Source of the DNA: Xanthobacteraceae bacterium
GTDB lineage: Bacteria; Pseudomonadota; Alphaproteobacteria; Rhizobiales; Xanthobacteraceae
Assembly (NCBI GenBank): GCA_019752575.1
Contig: JAIELW010000004.1
Location: 1-64,000, forward strand
Length of the DNA: 64,000 nucleotides
Reading direction: 5' to 3'
The number at the start of each line of letters is the position of its first letter. Position 1 is the stretch's first letter. Both the position numbers and the translations under genes were made by a program. This document shows positions 7,181 through 15,782 of the stretch, piece after piece. The notes beneath the pieces were generated by a model. That model was not told where the DNA came from, did no database searches, and was given only the letters and a program-made list of their open reading frames with translations.

Positions 7181-7951
7181 ATGAACGCGACGCTTCCGGT
7201 TCTGGAAACGCAAGACCTCACGATTCGCTTCGGCGGGCACGTGGCGGTGAATAAAGTCACCTGCGCATTCCTGCCGGGCACCCTCACGGCAATTGTCGGG
7301 CCGAACGGCGCAGGCAAAACCACCTATTTTAATTTGATATCGGGACAACTTGCAGCGAGCGCCGGGCAGGTACTCGTGAGAGGCAAGGATGTGACGCGCT
7401 TGCCGGCGTCCGCTCGCACACGGCGCGGACTCGGCCGCGCATTTCAACTCACCAATCTGTTTCCCAACCTGACCGTGTTCGAGAACATTCGCCTTGCCGT
7501 GCAAGCTCGCGCAAGCGCCGGACTCAGTCTCCTGACGCTTTGGACCGATCGGCGCGATCTGATGCACGTAGCCGGAATCATCCTCGACCGGGTGCGGCTT
7601 GCCGACAAGCACGAGACAATCGCCGGCGCGCTGCCGCACGGCGACCAGCGCAAGCTTGAAATCGCGCTCCTGATTGCGCTTGAGCCGGATGTCTTCATGT
7701 TCGACGAGCCGACCGCCGGCATGTCGATGGATGAGGTGCCGAACGTGCTGGAGATCATTGGCGAGTTGAAGCGCGACGCCGCCAAGACCATCCTGCTCGT
7801 CGAGCACAAGATGGACGTGGTGCGCTCGCTCGCCGGACGGATCATCGTGTTGCACAATGGCATGCTCGTTGCCGACGGTCCGCCTGCGGAGGTAATGGCG
7901 TCGGCGATTGTGCGCGAGGCGTATCTCGGACAGGAGCTCGACGATGCCTGA
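7181..7951 (+). CDS. Liv-type ABC transporter ATP-binding protein (LivG-like)
   Basis: A 256-residue ATPase. Walker A is GPNGAGKTT (about residue 46), followed by GRAFQLTNLFPNLTV (Q-loop), a degenerate signature LPHGDQRKLEIALL and Walker B VFMFDEPTAGMS with the catalytic Glu, then the H-loop His in VEHKMDVV. The signature differs from the usual LSYGxQR, with PHGDQRK in place; close relatives tolerate such changes. It pairs with the LivF-like ATPase at 7944, whose start overlaps this stop by eight bases. It drives import through the LivH/LivM-like permeases on the cytoplasmic side. Confidence 0.88.
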   Translation: MNATLPVLETQDLTIRFGGHVAVNKVTCAFLPGTLTAIVGPNGAGKTTYFNLISGQLAASAGQVLVRGKDVTRLPASARTRRGLGRAFQLTNLFPNLTVFENIRLAVQARASAGLSLLTLWTDRRDLMHVAGIILDRVRLADKHETIAGALPHGDQRKLEIALLIALEPDVFMFDEPTAGMSMDEVPNVLEIIGELKRDAAKTILLVEHKMDVVRSLAGRIIVLHNGMLVADGPPAEVMASAIVREAYLGQELDDA

Positions 7952-8669
7952 TCCGCTCCTGACGCTGCAGGGCGTGCACACGCATATCGGCCACTATCAC
8001 ATTCTGCAGGGCGTTGACTTCGAAGTTCCTCGCGGCAGCTTCACTGTGCTGCTCGGGCGCAACGGTGCCGGCAAGACCACGACGCTGCGCACCATCATGG
8101 GCCTGTGGAAGGCGTCGCGGGGAAATATCCGTTTCGCAGGCGAGGACGTGACGAGCCGAGCGACGCCGGACATCGCCGCCTCGGGCATTGCTTACGTGCC
8201 CGAGAACATGAGCGTTTTTTCGGGCCTCACGGTGCAAGAAAATCTTATTCTCGCGGCACGCACAGGCAAGATCGATGCGGTGCGACTCGAATGGATTTTC
8301 TCGCTGTTTCCCGCTTTGCAGCGCTTCTTCGGTCTTGCCGCCGGTACGCTTTCCGGAGGGCAGAAGCAGATGCTTGCGATCGCTCGCGCCCTGATCGAAC
8401 CGCGCGATCTGATCTTGGTGGACGAACCCACGAAAGGCCTCGCGCCAGCGATTGTCGGCAACATGATTCGGGCATTTCGCGAAGTAAAGAACGCGGGCGC
8501 CACGGTTTTGCTGGTTGAACAGAATTTCATGGCCGCGCGGATGCTCGGCGACGCGGTCGTGGTGATGGACGACGGGCGCATCGTGCATCGCGGCGCCATG
8601 GCCGAACTCGCCGCCGATTCCGCCCTCCAGCAACGGCTGCTCGGTCTTCACATGGAAGCGCACCAATGA
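7944..8669 (+). CDS. Liv-type ABC transporter ATP-binding protein (LivF-like)
   Basis: A 241-residue ATPase of the LivF branch. Walker A GRNGAGKTTTLR, Q-loop VPENMSVFSGLTVQENL, signature LSGGQKQMLAIARAL and Walker B LILVDEPTKGLAPAIV are all intact; VEQNF supplies the H-loop position with Gln-Asn as is usual in LivF. The ATG at 7944 is chosen because AGGAG (7932-7936) precedes it and it overlaps the upstream stop; an in-frame ATG at 7908 lacks this. Second ATPase of the first importer. Confidence 0.88.
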   Translation: MPDPLLTLQGVHTHIGHYHILQGVDFEVPRGSFTVLLGRNGAGKTTTLRTIMGLWKASRGNIRFAGEDVTSRATPDIAASGIAYVPENMSVFSGLTVQENLILAARTGKIDAVRLEWIFSLFPALQRFFGLAAGTLSGGQKQMLAIARALIEPRDLILVDEPTKGLAPAIVGNMIRAFREVKNAGATVLLVEQNFMAARMLGDAVVVMDDGRIVHRGAMAELAADSALQQRLLGLHMEAHQ

Positions 8670-9688
8670 CGGACGGTATTACCGAGCGTGAAGAAACTAC
8701 GGTGAGGGCACCTGCGATTGACTGGATTCCGATCCTGCTCGTCGCTGCAGTCGCGCTGATCGCGTTACCGCTCATCGGCAGCTTCTCGACTTGGGTAACG
8801 CTGACGATGGCCGCGCTCGCGATGGGCATGATCATCTTCATCATGGCATCGGGCCTCACTCTCGTGTTCGGGTTGATGGACGTGATCAATTTCGGCCACG
8901 GCGTCTTTATCTCCGTCGGCGCATATATGAGCCTGCTCGTGTTACGGCCGCTGACGGGGTGGGTGGAATCGCCTTCAATCGCGCTAAACATTGCGGTGCT
9001 TGTCTTGTGCATTCTCGTGGCAATGGCGGCTTCCGGTTTGTTCGGTCTGGCTTTCGAGCGCGTGATTATCCGTCCGGTTTACCGCCAGCATCTGAAGCAG
9101 ATTCTCGTAACCATGGGCGGTCTCATTGTTATCGAGCAACTTCTCCACGTGTTCTTCGGCGGCAGCCCGATCACGATCGCGCTGCCGCAAACTTTCCGCG
9201 GCGGCCTCGCGCTCGGGCCGGACATCATCGTGGAACGCTATCGCCTGATTGCAGTCGTGGTGGGGATCATTGTCTTTCTTGCCATGATGCTCGTGCTCAA
9301 CCGCACTCGCATTGGGCTTTTGGTGCGCGCTGGCGTTGAGAATCCGGAAATGGTCGAGGCGCTGGGTTATCGCATTCGCAGGCTTTTCGTCGGCGTGTTT
9401 GCCGCGGGTTCCGCGCTCGCTGGCCTCGGCGGCGTGATGTGGGGGTTCTACCAGCAGACGCTTACAGTCGGCATGGGACTACAGGTTCTTGTGCTCATCT
9501 TCATTGTCGTCATCATCGGCGGCCTCGGTTCCATCGGCGGCTGCCTGATTGGTTCGCTGCTGGTCGCGCTGGTCGCGAACTACACGGCGTTTCTGGAGCC
9601 GAAGATCGCCCTCATATCCAACATCGCACTGATGCTCTTGGTGCTGATGTGGCGGCCGCAGGGACTTTATCCTGTGGTGAAGGTCTGA
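8666..9688 (+). CDS. Liv-type ABC transporter permease (LivH-like)
   Basis: A 340-residue inner-membrane permease with eight or more hydrophobic segments. It carries the family segments FGLMDVINFGHGVFISVGAYM (after the second helix) and GLGSIGGCLIGSL (coupling to the ATPase). It is somewhat longer than the usual 290 residues because of a charged N-terminal extension before the first helix. The start overlaps the preceding ATPase stop (ATGA). It forms the translocation channel with the LivM-like protein that follows. Confidence 0.88.
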   Translation: MTDGITEREETTVRAPAIDWIPILLVAAVALIALPLIGSFSTWVTLTMAALAMGMIIFIMASGLTLVFGLMDVINFGHGVFISVGAYMSLLVLRPLTGWVESPSIALNIAVLVLCILVAMAASGLFGLAFERVIIRPVYRQHLKQILVTMGGLIVIEQLLHVFFGGSPITIALPQTFRGGLALGPDIIVERYRLIAVVVGIIVFLAMMLVLNRTRIGLLVRAGVENPEMVEALGYRIRRLFVGVFAAGSALAGLGGVMWGFYQQTLTVGMGLQVLVLIFIVVIIGGLGSIGGCLIGSLLVALVANYTAFLEPKIALISNIALMLLVLMWRPQGLYPVVKV

Positions 9689-9695
9689 GGCCACC

Positions 9696-10832
9696 ATGTT
9701 CGGACGCGTCCTCTCAGGCGATTATCCGCGCTCGCCGATCCTGACGGGGGCGCTTCTCCTGATCCTTTTCGTGCTGGCCTTTGCGCCGTTCCTGTTCACC
9801 GGCGCTCAGCCGCTCAATGTCGCGGCGAAGATCTGCGTGTTCATTCTGCTGGTGGCATCTTACGATCTGTTGCTTGGCTATACCGGTATCGTGTCGTTCG
9901 CCCACACCATGTTCTTCGGCATTGGCGGTTATGGGGCTGCGATCGCGTTGTCGCGGCTCGGTCCTTCATGGGCCGCGCTTGCGCTTGGCATAGTCGCGGC
10001 GATCGCTGTCGCTGGCACGCTTGCGCTGCTCATCGGCCTCTTCTCGCTTCGCGTGCGTGCGATCTTCTTTGCCATGATTACGCTGGCGGTGGCGACGGCC
10101 TTTCTCGTGCTCGCCTCGCAGCTTTCCGGGTTCACCGGCGGCGAAGACGGTCTCAACTACACTGTGCCGGAGTTGCTGCGCCCATCGTTCCGCCTGTTCG
10201 CTGAGCCGATATTCGGCACAATCGTGAACGGACGTATCGTCACTTATTATATTGTGTTCTTCATAGCCCTTGCGGGCTTTCTGCTTTTGTTGCGGGTCGT
10301 GAACTCGCCTTTCGGCAGCGTGCTTCAGGCGATCCGGGAGAACGAATTCCGCGCCGAAGCGCTCGGCTATCCGGTGGTCGTCTATCGTTCTTTCGCGAGC
10401 GTAGTTTCCGCGGTGATGGCGGCACTCGCCGGCATTCTGCTCGCACTGTGGCTGCGCTATACCGGTCCCGACACGACGCTTTCTTTCGCGATCATGATCG
10501 ACGTGCTGTTGATGGTGGTGATCGGCGGCATGGGCACTTTGTACGGAGCGGTAATCGGCGCGACGCTCATGACCATTGCAGAGAGTTACCTGCCGGCGAT
10601 CATGGGAAGCCTCGGAAAAGTAGGCGCGGGAATACCGTTTCTGTCGACATTGCTGTCGGCGGATCGCTGGTTGCTCTGGCTTGGCATCCTTTTCATACTG
10701 AGCGTCTATTTTTTCCCGACGGGTATTGTCGGCAAGCTCCGTGCGCACTGGCAAAACAAGAGGCATGGAACTGCGCAAAGGCAAGACAGTTCAACGCCCG
10801 GCGATTCGGGTAACACCAGGCCTTCCAATTAA
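9696..10832 (+). CDS. Liv-type ABC transporter permease (LivM-like)
   Basis: A 378-residue multi-spanning membrane protein. Family marks are DLLLGYTGIVSFAHTMFFGIGGYGAAIAL region near residue 55, the tract ALAGILLALWLRY, and GGMGTLYGAVIGA near residue 275. The C-terminus ends in a hydrophilic tail rich in charged and polar residues (about 30 residues) beyond the normal LivM end. It starts seven bases after the LivH-like gene. Last gene of the first importer; no clear terminator follows. Confidence 0.88.
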   Translation: MFGRVLSGDYPRSPILTGALLLILFVLAFAPFLFTGAQPLNVAAKICVFILLVASYDLLLGYTGIVSFAHTMFFGIGGYGAAIALSRLGPSWAALALGIVAAIAVAGTLALLIGLFSLRVRAIFFAMITLAVATAFLVLASQLSGFTGGEDGLNYTVPELLRPSFRLFAEPIFGTIVNGRIVTYYIVFFIALAGFLLLLRVVNSPFGSVLQAIRENEFRAEALGYPVVVYRSFASVVSAVMAALAGILLALWLRYTGPDTTLSFAIMIDVLLMVVIGGMGTLYGAVIGATLMTIAESYLPAIMGSLGKVGAGIPFLSTLLSADRWLLWLGILFILSVYFFPTGIVGKLRAHWQNKRHGTAQRQDSSTPGDSGNTRPSN

Positions 10833-11044
10833 TCGGTATTGTCTTGATAGGGCCTGATCTTTTTTGTTGGGTGCGAGGTATGCCTCGCTTCGTTCGCGTG
10901 CTGTCGCTTTTTCGCCGCTTGCGCGGTCTGCTCGAGTGTTCTCTTCGTATAGCGCGGCGATACTTTCGAGCTGGTGTGACGGCCAATCATGCAGATTCTT
11001 GCTGCTTCCTTGCGTCCGCCCGAGGCGGCCGAAGACCAGTCCCT
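10829..11044 (-). pseudogene. Remnant of a tyrosine recombinase/integrase C-terminus
   Basis: On the minus strand a frame reading RICMIGRHTSSKVSPRYTK and then EQTAQAAKKRQ resembles the very end of tyrosine-recombinase catalytic domains: the GHxTSxxVxxRYT segment with the nucleophile Tyr, then an Ala/Lys-rich tail. No upstream catalytic part follows: the frame soon runs into the FMN reductase gene. Only about 70 residues remain, so it is a broken gene left by an earlier insertion. The match was judged by eye. Confidence 0.5.
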
Positions 11045-11048
11045 CATT

Positions 11049-11591
11049 TCATTTCTTAACGAATTTCTCAAATGCCGCGAGCTGTTTCGTGATGAAATCC
11101 TTTGTCGGCTGATCGGTGATTTCGCCCTTTTCATTGATCTTGCTCGGGGCGAGGCCGACAAATACTTCCGGCGTGTTGAACACGCGCGCGTTCAGAAACA
11201 CCATGATCTGCCGCATGTGATACTGCATGCGCGCGCCGCCGACCGGTCCGCCGGATGCCGACATTAGCGCCACAGGCTTGTCGACGAACGGCTGTTCTTT
11301 CAGGCGCGAAACCCAATCGAGTGCGTTCTTGAGGCCGCCCGGCACCGAGTAATTGTACTCCGGGCTGACGACCACAACGCCGTCCGCGTTCCTGACGGCA
11401 TCGGCGAATGCCGTCACATCGGCGGGAAAGCCGTTCGCGTGCTGATCGTCGGCATTATATATAGGAAATGACGCGAAAGACGGCGCGTCGGAAAGCGTCA
11501 TCGAGGCGGGCGCCAACGAAGGCAACGCCCGTGCAACCGATTTGTTGAACGAACCTTTGCGAAGGCTGCCGCATATAACAAGAATATTCAT
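11049..11591 (-). CDS. NADPH-dependent FMN reductase family protein
   Basis: A 180-residue flavodoxin-fold protein of normal family length. The FMN phosphate-binding loop ICGSLRKGSFNKSVARAL is at residues 6-23 and the family segment SPEYNYSVPGGLKNALDWVS at about residues 80-99. Relatives reduce FMN, quinones, chromate or azo dyes using NAD(P)H in the cytoplasm. It lies next to a truncated exported peptide and an integrase remnant, so no pathway can be assigned from the neighbours. Confidence 0.87.
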   Translation of the reverse strand: MNILVICGSLRKGSFNKSVARALPSLAPASMTLSDAPSFASFPIYNADDQHANGFPADVTAFADAVRNADGVVVVSPEYNYSVPGGLKNALDWVSRLKEQPFVDKPVALMSASGGPVGGARMQYHMRQIMVFLNARVFNTPEVFVGLAPSKINEKGEITDQPTKDFITKQLAAFEKFVKK

Positions 11592-11621
11592 GATGCGTTT
11601 CCAGATAGTTGAGCAGCGATG

Positions 11622-11726
11622 TTAACACTGAAGCGGCTGTTCGTCATAGCTTCCCCAGCCGTGATGCGCCGCGGCGCTTGCCGCGAGCAGTGCGACGCCG
11701 ATGATTCCTACAATCCATCTGCTCAT
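11622..11726 (-). CDS. 34-residue exported peptide, truncated DUF6152-like
   Basis: A short frame with a good ribosome site (AGAGGA about 8 bases before the ATG). It encodes a signal peptide (hydrophobic core IVGIIGVALLAASAAA) followed by HHGWGSYDEQPLQC and a stop. AHHGWxSYD directly after the signal peptide is how DUF6152 proteins begin, but those run to more than 100 residues, so this looks like the N-terminal stump of such a gene, or a genuine micro-protein with a His-His N-terminus that could bind metal. The family match is from memory of the motif. Confidence 0.5.
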   Translation of the reverse strand: MSRWIVGIIGVALLAASAAAHHGWGSYDEQPLQC

Positions 11727-11793
11727 GTGAAATTCCTCTTTGCCGGTCCACTTGTCATTGCGCCCCGGCGCGCTCTGTCGCGTTCTCCGGCCT

Positions 11794-13506
11794 TCAGTTC
11801 TTTATCGACTGCGCCTGTTTGCGAAGAACGAACTTCTGAATCTTGCCCGTCGCGGTCGTTGGCAGCGTTCCGAATACAACCGACTTCGGCACTTTGAATC
11901 GCGCAACTTGTTCGCGGCAGAAGGCAATAATTTCCTCGGCCGTGGCGCTCGTGCCCGGCTTTAGCTGTACGAAAGCGCAAGGCGTTTCGCCCCACTTCTC
12001 GTCGGGGCGCGCCACGACGGCGGCGAGTTGTACTGCCGGGTGTTTATAAAGCGCGATTTCGACCTCTACACTCGAAATGTTCTCGCCACCCGAAATGATG
12101 ATGTCCTTGGCGCGATCCTTAATTTCGATATAGCCGTCCGGATGCTCGACCGCGAGATCGCCGGTATGCATCCAGCCGCCGCGGAATGTTTCGGCGGTAG
12201 CTTTCGGGTCTTTTAGATAGCCGAGCATAACCGTATTTCCACGGACCATAATTTCGCCGATGGTCCTGCCGTCACGCGGCATCGGCTTGAGCGTCTTCGG
12301 ATCGGCCACCATTTGTCCGTCTACGACCGGATAGCGAACGCCCTGCCGCGCGGTTAGGGCCGCGCGTTTTTCAAGCGGCAGATTGCGCCAGTTGTCCTGC
12401 GGTACGCAGAGCGTCGAAGGTCCCTGCAACTCGGTCATGCCGTAAATGTGCGTCACGCGGAATCCGAGTTCCTCCATTGCCTTGATCACTTTCGCGGGCG
12501 GCGGCGAGCCGCCGGTCTGGATATCGACGATGTGATTGAAGCGCCGCCGCTGCTCGGTAGGGGCAGAGGTCAGCATCCCAAGCACAGTCGGCGCACCGCA
12601 CATATGCGTGACCCCGTGCTCGACGATCATCGGGAAGATCAGCGCAGGATCGACCTTGCGCAGGCAGACATGCGTGCCGGCCATCGCGACCACCGACCAG
12701 GGGAAGCACCAGCCGTTGCAATGAAACATCGGCAGCGTCCAGAGATAGACGGGATTTGGCGGCAAGGGCCACGCCATCGTGTTGCCGACGGCTTCCAGAA
12801 ATGTGCCGCGATGATGGTAGACGACGCCTTTGGGATTGCCGGTCGTGCCGGAAGTATAGTTGAGCGCGATCGCGCTGCTCTCGTCAGAGGGTGGCGACCA
12901 TGCGAAATCCGGATCGCCAGCCGCGATGAATTTTTCGTATTCGATTTTGCCGAGCCGTTCTCCAGGACCACTATATAGCGGATCATCGACGTCGATCACG
13001 AGCGGACGCTTCTTCATTTTAGCAAGCGCGGGGCCGACCTGCGCGGCGAATTCGCGGTCGGTGATCAACACCTTCGCTTCGCCGTGATCGAGAATATAGG
13101 CGACGGTCGCCGGGTCGAGGCGCGTATTGATTGTGTTCAGTACTGCGCCCAGCATCGGCACGCCATAATGGGCTTCCACCATCGCCGGCACGTTCGGCAG
13201 CATAACCGAAACCGTGTCGCCGGGACGAATGCCTTTCTTCGCGAGCGCGGACGCGAGCTGTCGCGCGCGCGCATAGAACTGCCGATAGGTGTAGCGCCGC
13301 TCCCCGTGAATGACAGCGATCCGGTCGGGATGGATTTCGGCGGAGCGAGGAAGAAAAGAGAGCGGGGTGAGGGGGGCGAAATTGGCCTCTTTCGGCCTCA
13401 GGCTTGCGAAGATTCCGTTCGTTTTGCCGTTGGCCTTCGCGGCGCCGGTCTTGCGCACGGATTTGCGCTGTTTGGCCGAGCGCTTGTGTTGCTGTGAGCG
13501 TGCCAT
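11794..13506 (-). CDS. Acyl-CoA synthetase (AMP-forming)
   Basis: A 570-residue ANL ligase. Motifs are NYTSGTTGNPKGVVYHHRG (P-loop), YGMTELQGP, WMHTGDLAV, GGENISSVEVE and TATGKIQKFVLR with the catalytic Lys. The sequence resembles medium/long-chain fatty-acyl-CoA synthetases of the AlkK/FadD3 type. The ATG at 13506 follows GGAGGAT; the frame stays open further upstream. About 30 N-terminal residues rich in Lys, Arg and Gln precede the conserved domain, an unusual basic extension. It stands alone on the minus strand between the truncated DUF6152-like stump and a Crp-family regulator. Confidence 0.87.
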   Translation of the reverse strand: MARSQQHKRSAKQRKSVRKTGAAKANGKTNGIFASLRPKEANFAPLTPLSFLPRSAEIHPDRIAVIHGERRYTYRQFYARARQLASALAKKGIRPGDTVSVMLPNVPAMVEAHYGVPMLGAVLNTINTRLDPATVAYILDHGEAKVLITDREFAAQVGPALAKMKKRPLVIDVDDPLYSGPGERLGKIEYEKFIAAGDPDFAWSPPSDESSAIALNYTSGTTGNPKGVVYHHRGTFLEAVGNTMAWPLPPNPVYLWTLPMFHCNGWCFPWSVVAMAGTHVCLRKVDPALIFPMIVEHGVTHMCGAPTVLGMLTSAPTEQRRRFNHIVDIQTGGSPPPAKVIKAMEELGFRVTHIYGMTELQGPSTLCVPQDNWRNLPLEKRAALTARQGVRYPVVDGQMVADPKTLKPMPRDGRTIGEIMVRGNTVMLGYLKDPKATAETFRGGWMHTGDLAVEHPDGYIEIKDRAKDIIISGGENISSVEVEIALYKHPAVQLAAVVARPDEKWGETPCAFVQLKPGTSATAEEIIAFCREQVARFKVPKSVVFGTLPTTATGKIQKFVLRKQAQSIKN

Positions 13507-13591
13507 GGCTATCCTCCGTCGGCGCAAGCATATACCAACTGGCACCGCACGAAATTGTCGGTACGGTGACATTGTCCGACCGAAACCGGCG

Positions 13592-14266
13592 CTAGTTGCC
13601 GAAGCTTCGCAGCCCTTCGACGTCGAGCACCGTGATCATCCGGTAGGTGACCTTGATCAGTCCGGACTTCTCCAAGACCTGCAAGGCCTGACTGATCCTT
13701 TGCCGCGACGCACCAACAAGATGGCTTAACTCATCCTGCGAGATTTCGATCGCACTTTCGTGGCCGGGATAGAGCTGAGGATGCAGCATATTGGCGATCG
13801 TGCGGGCTACGCGCGCTTCCGGCTCGAGCAGGCGGTCGTGCTCGAACGCGCCCATGAATTGTCCGAGGCGTTCGTTGAGCTGGGTGAGGATGAAACGATT
13901 AAAGGGAATGCTGGTATCCAGAAGCCAGAAGAATGTCGCCTCCGGCATCAGCGCCACCCGCGATTCGCGCAGCGCCACGACGTCGTATTTGCGCGCCTCT
14001 TTTTTGAATACCGAACCTTCCCCGAACCAGGAATTGGCAGGGACTGCGGCAAAAGTCACCGACTTTCCGCTGTCCGACAGGCTCGAGAGTTTAACGAGCC
14101 CGTCGATCACGCCGACCCAGACATTGGCCGGGTCGCCCTTGTGGCAGACATAGGCGCCGGGCTCTAGATCGCGGACGATGATTGCAGCGCGTGCGCGCTG
14201 CAAGTGATCGGGCGGAAGCGCTTGCGCCCACGGACTTGCCGTCAGCATTTCGTCAAGGGTCTGCAT
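13592..14266 (-). CDS. Crp/Fnr family transcriptional regulator
   Basis: A 224-residue regulator with an N-terminal cyclic-nucleotide-binding-type beta-roll (residues about 25-125) and a C-terminal winged helix containing ISQDELSHLVGASRQRISQALQVLEKSGLI. It has a single Cys near residue 40 and none of the N-terminal cysteine cluster of FNR, so oxygen sensing by an Fe-S cluster is unlikely. It is divergent from the second Liv operon and separated from it by 230 bases, so it may control it. Confidence 0.85.
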   Translation of the reverse strand: MQTLDEMLTASPWAQALPPDHLQRARAAIIVRDLEPGAYVCHKGDPANVWVGVIDGLVKLSSLSDSGKSVTFAAVPANSWFGEGSVFKKEARKYDVVALRESRVALMPEATFFWLLDTSIPFNRFILTQLNERLGQFMGAFEHDRLLEPEARVARTIANMLHPQLYPGHESAIEISQDELSHLVGASRQRISQALQVLEKSGLIKVTYRMITVLDVEGLRSFGN

Positions 14267-14496
14267 CAGATCGCGAATTGTTCAGTGAACGACATTCTTT
14301 GGCGAGCTTTTCGCCTATCATCATCAGCGATGTTGCGGCGCGGCATATACTTGCATGAAAACAACTTGCAAGCCGACGGCGCAGCGCTCAGGTTTATGCA
14401 GTCGCGACGGGGAGTATGCAACGCGGCGACAGTTCTTCGATCTGATTAATCGATAACAAGAGGCAAAATCGCCCACTTCACTAGGAGGGAAACCCT

Positions 14497-15687
14497 ATGA
14501 AAGGTCTCAATATCGCGGCTGCCGCGCTGCTGTGCGGCGCTGCGATCTGTCTTTCTGACGGCGCGGCAGCGCAGGAGCGGATTGTCAAAATTACCGGTTT
14601 CGGCGCCAAATCCGGCGTCGTGCGTGTGTTCGGTGTCAACAGCGAAGCCGCGATGAAGGCCGCAGCCGAAGTCATCAACGCTTCCGGCGGCGTCACGCTC
14701 GGCGACGGCACCAAGGCGAAACTGGCCATCGAATTCCTCGACGACCGCTGCAACGCGGAAGAGGGCATCTCGGTCGTGCGGCGTATCGCGGCAACCGACG
14801 CCTTCATCGCGGTCGGGCCGACTTGCTCCAACGTCGCTGAATCGCTCTTCGGCATCTTGCAGAAGAAGGTCAACGACCCGTCGGATTCAGGTCTGCAATT
14901 CCCGATCATCGCGGACGTCGCCGCGAAGGGCGGCCTTGCCAAAATCTCGGAATGGGCGTTCCGCAACGTGCCGAGCGAATTCGAAATGTATAAGTCGCTG
15001 TTCGCCTGGCTCCGCAAGACTCACCCGAACCTGAAATCGATCTGGGGCGGCGTCGAAAAGGATTTCGCGCATTCGAACGCGACGTTCAACGTGATGATAC
15101 AGCAAGCCGAGTCGAATCAGTTCCAGGTGCTCGGCAAGAGCGAATGGCTGCTCGCGGACACGACATTTTCGACGCAGGTGCGCGAAATGAAGCGCGCCAA
15201 TCCCGAGATCGTCGTAATCTCCGCACATCCGTTCACCACTTGCGGCGTGCTGCGGGAAATGGAGCGGCAGGGAGTAAAGCCCAAGCTTCTCATCGGTCTG
15301 ACCAGTTCGTCGAGCATCGAGACGCTGCAAGGCTGCGCCAAGCAAGCCGAAGGCATCATCATCCCGACGAGCTTCGCGCCGGTGAACGCGGAAGCGCAGA
15401 AAGCGGCTACGAACGTCGCGAAACATGGCGGCAGCGCGGATCTGCATAGCGCCGCGGCTTATGAGATCATGTTCATCCTCAAGGACGTGATCGAAAAGCA
15501 GAAGATCATGGCGCGCCCGGATACTGTCGCCGCAGACCGCGTCAAGATGCGGGTCGGCCTCGCCGGGCTGAAGACGACCTTCGGACTTCTCGGCACCGTA
15601 GGCCGCACGGAGGATCGTGAGGCGATCAAGCCTTACCTCTATGTGCATGCCAAGAAGGGCACGTGGCAGGTGCTGCACACGCCCTAG
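14497..15687 (+). CDS. Liv-type ABC transporter substrate-binding protein
   Basis: A 396-residue periplasmic binding protein. A signal peptide with an AAAQE cleavage region lies at residues 1-26; AGGAGGGAAA precedes the ATG. Mature motifs include VFGVNSEAAMKAAAEVINASGGV and the AVGPTCSNVAESLFG ligand-binding region. Two Cys pairs may form disulfides. First gene of a seven-gene transporter operon with two permease pairs. The ligand is unknown. A terminator-like hairpin follows the stop. Confidence 0.88.
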   Translation: MKGLNIAAAALLCGAAICLSDGAAAQERIVKITGFGAKSGVVRVFGVNSEAAMKAAAEVINASGGVTLGDGTKAKLAIEFLDDRCNAEEGISVVRRIAATDAFIAVGPTCSNVAESLFGILQKKVNDPSDSGLQFPIIADVAAKGGLAKISEWAFRNVPSEFEMYKSLFAWLRKTHPNLKSIWGGVEKDFAHSNATFNVMIQQAESNQFQVLGKSEWLLADTTFSTQVREMKRANPEIVVISAHPFTTCGVLREMERQGVKPKLLIGLTSSSSIETLQGCAKQAEGIIIPTSFAPVNAEAQKAATNVAKHGGSADLHSAAAYEIMFILKDVIEKQKIMARPDTVAADRVKMRVGLAGLKTTFGLLGTVGRTEDREAIKPYLYVHAKKGTWQVLHTP

Positions 15688-15704
15688 CTGAAGCTCAAAG
15701 GATA

Positions 15705-15736
15705 ACGGGCCGCGCCGCAAGCCGCGGCCCGTTTTT
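15705..15736 (+). terminator. Partial terminator after the second binding protein
   Basis: ACGGGCCGCG (15705-15714) pairs with CGCGGCCCGT (15723-15732) around an 8-base loop and runs into five T residues. It lies inside the operon, between binding protein and permease genes. Confidence 0.75.
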
Positions 15737-15782
15737 CGTCGCATAGGGCCGTGAAGCAGGAAAGCCGGCCGGGGGAGTTTCG

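Noticed and set aside
14300-14315. Sigma-54-like GG-N10-GC spacing upstream of the second Liv operon
   Set aside because: The flanking bases match poorly and GGCGA-GCTTT-TCGCC is a simple small hairpin; it is also about 180 bases from the gene.
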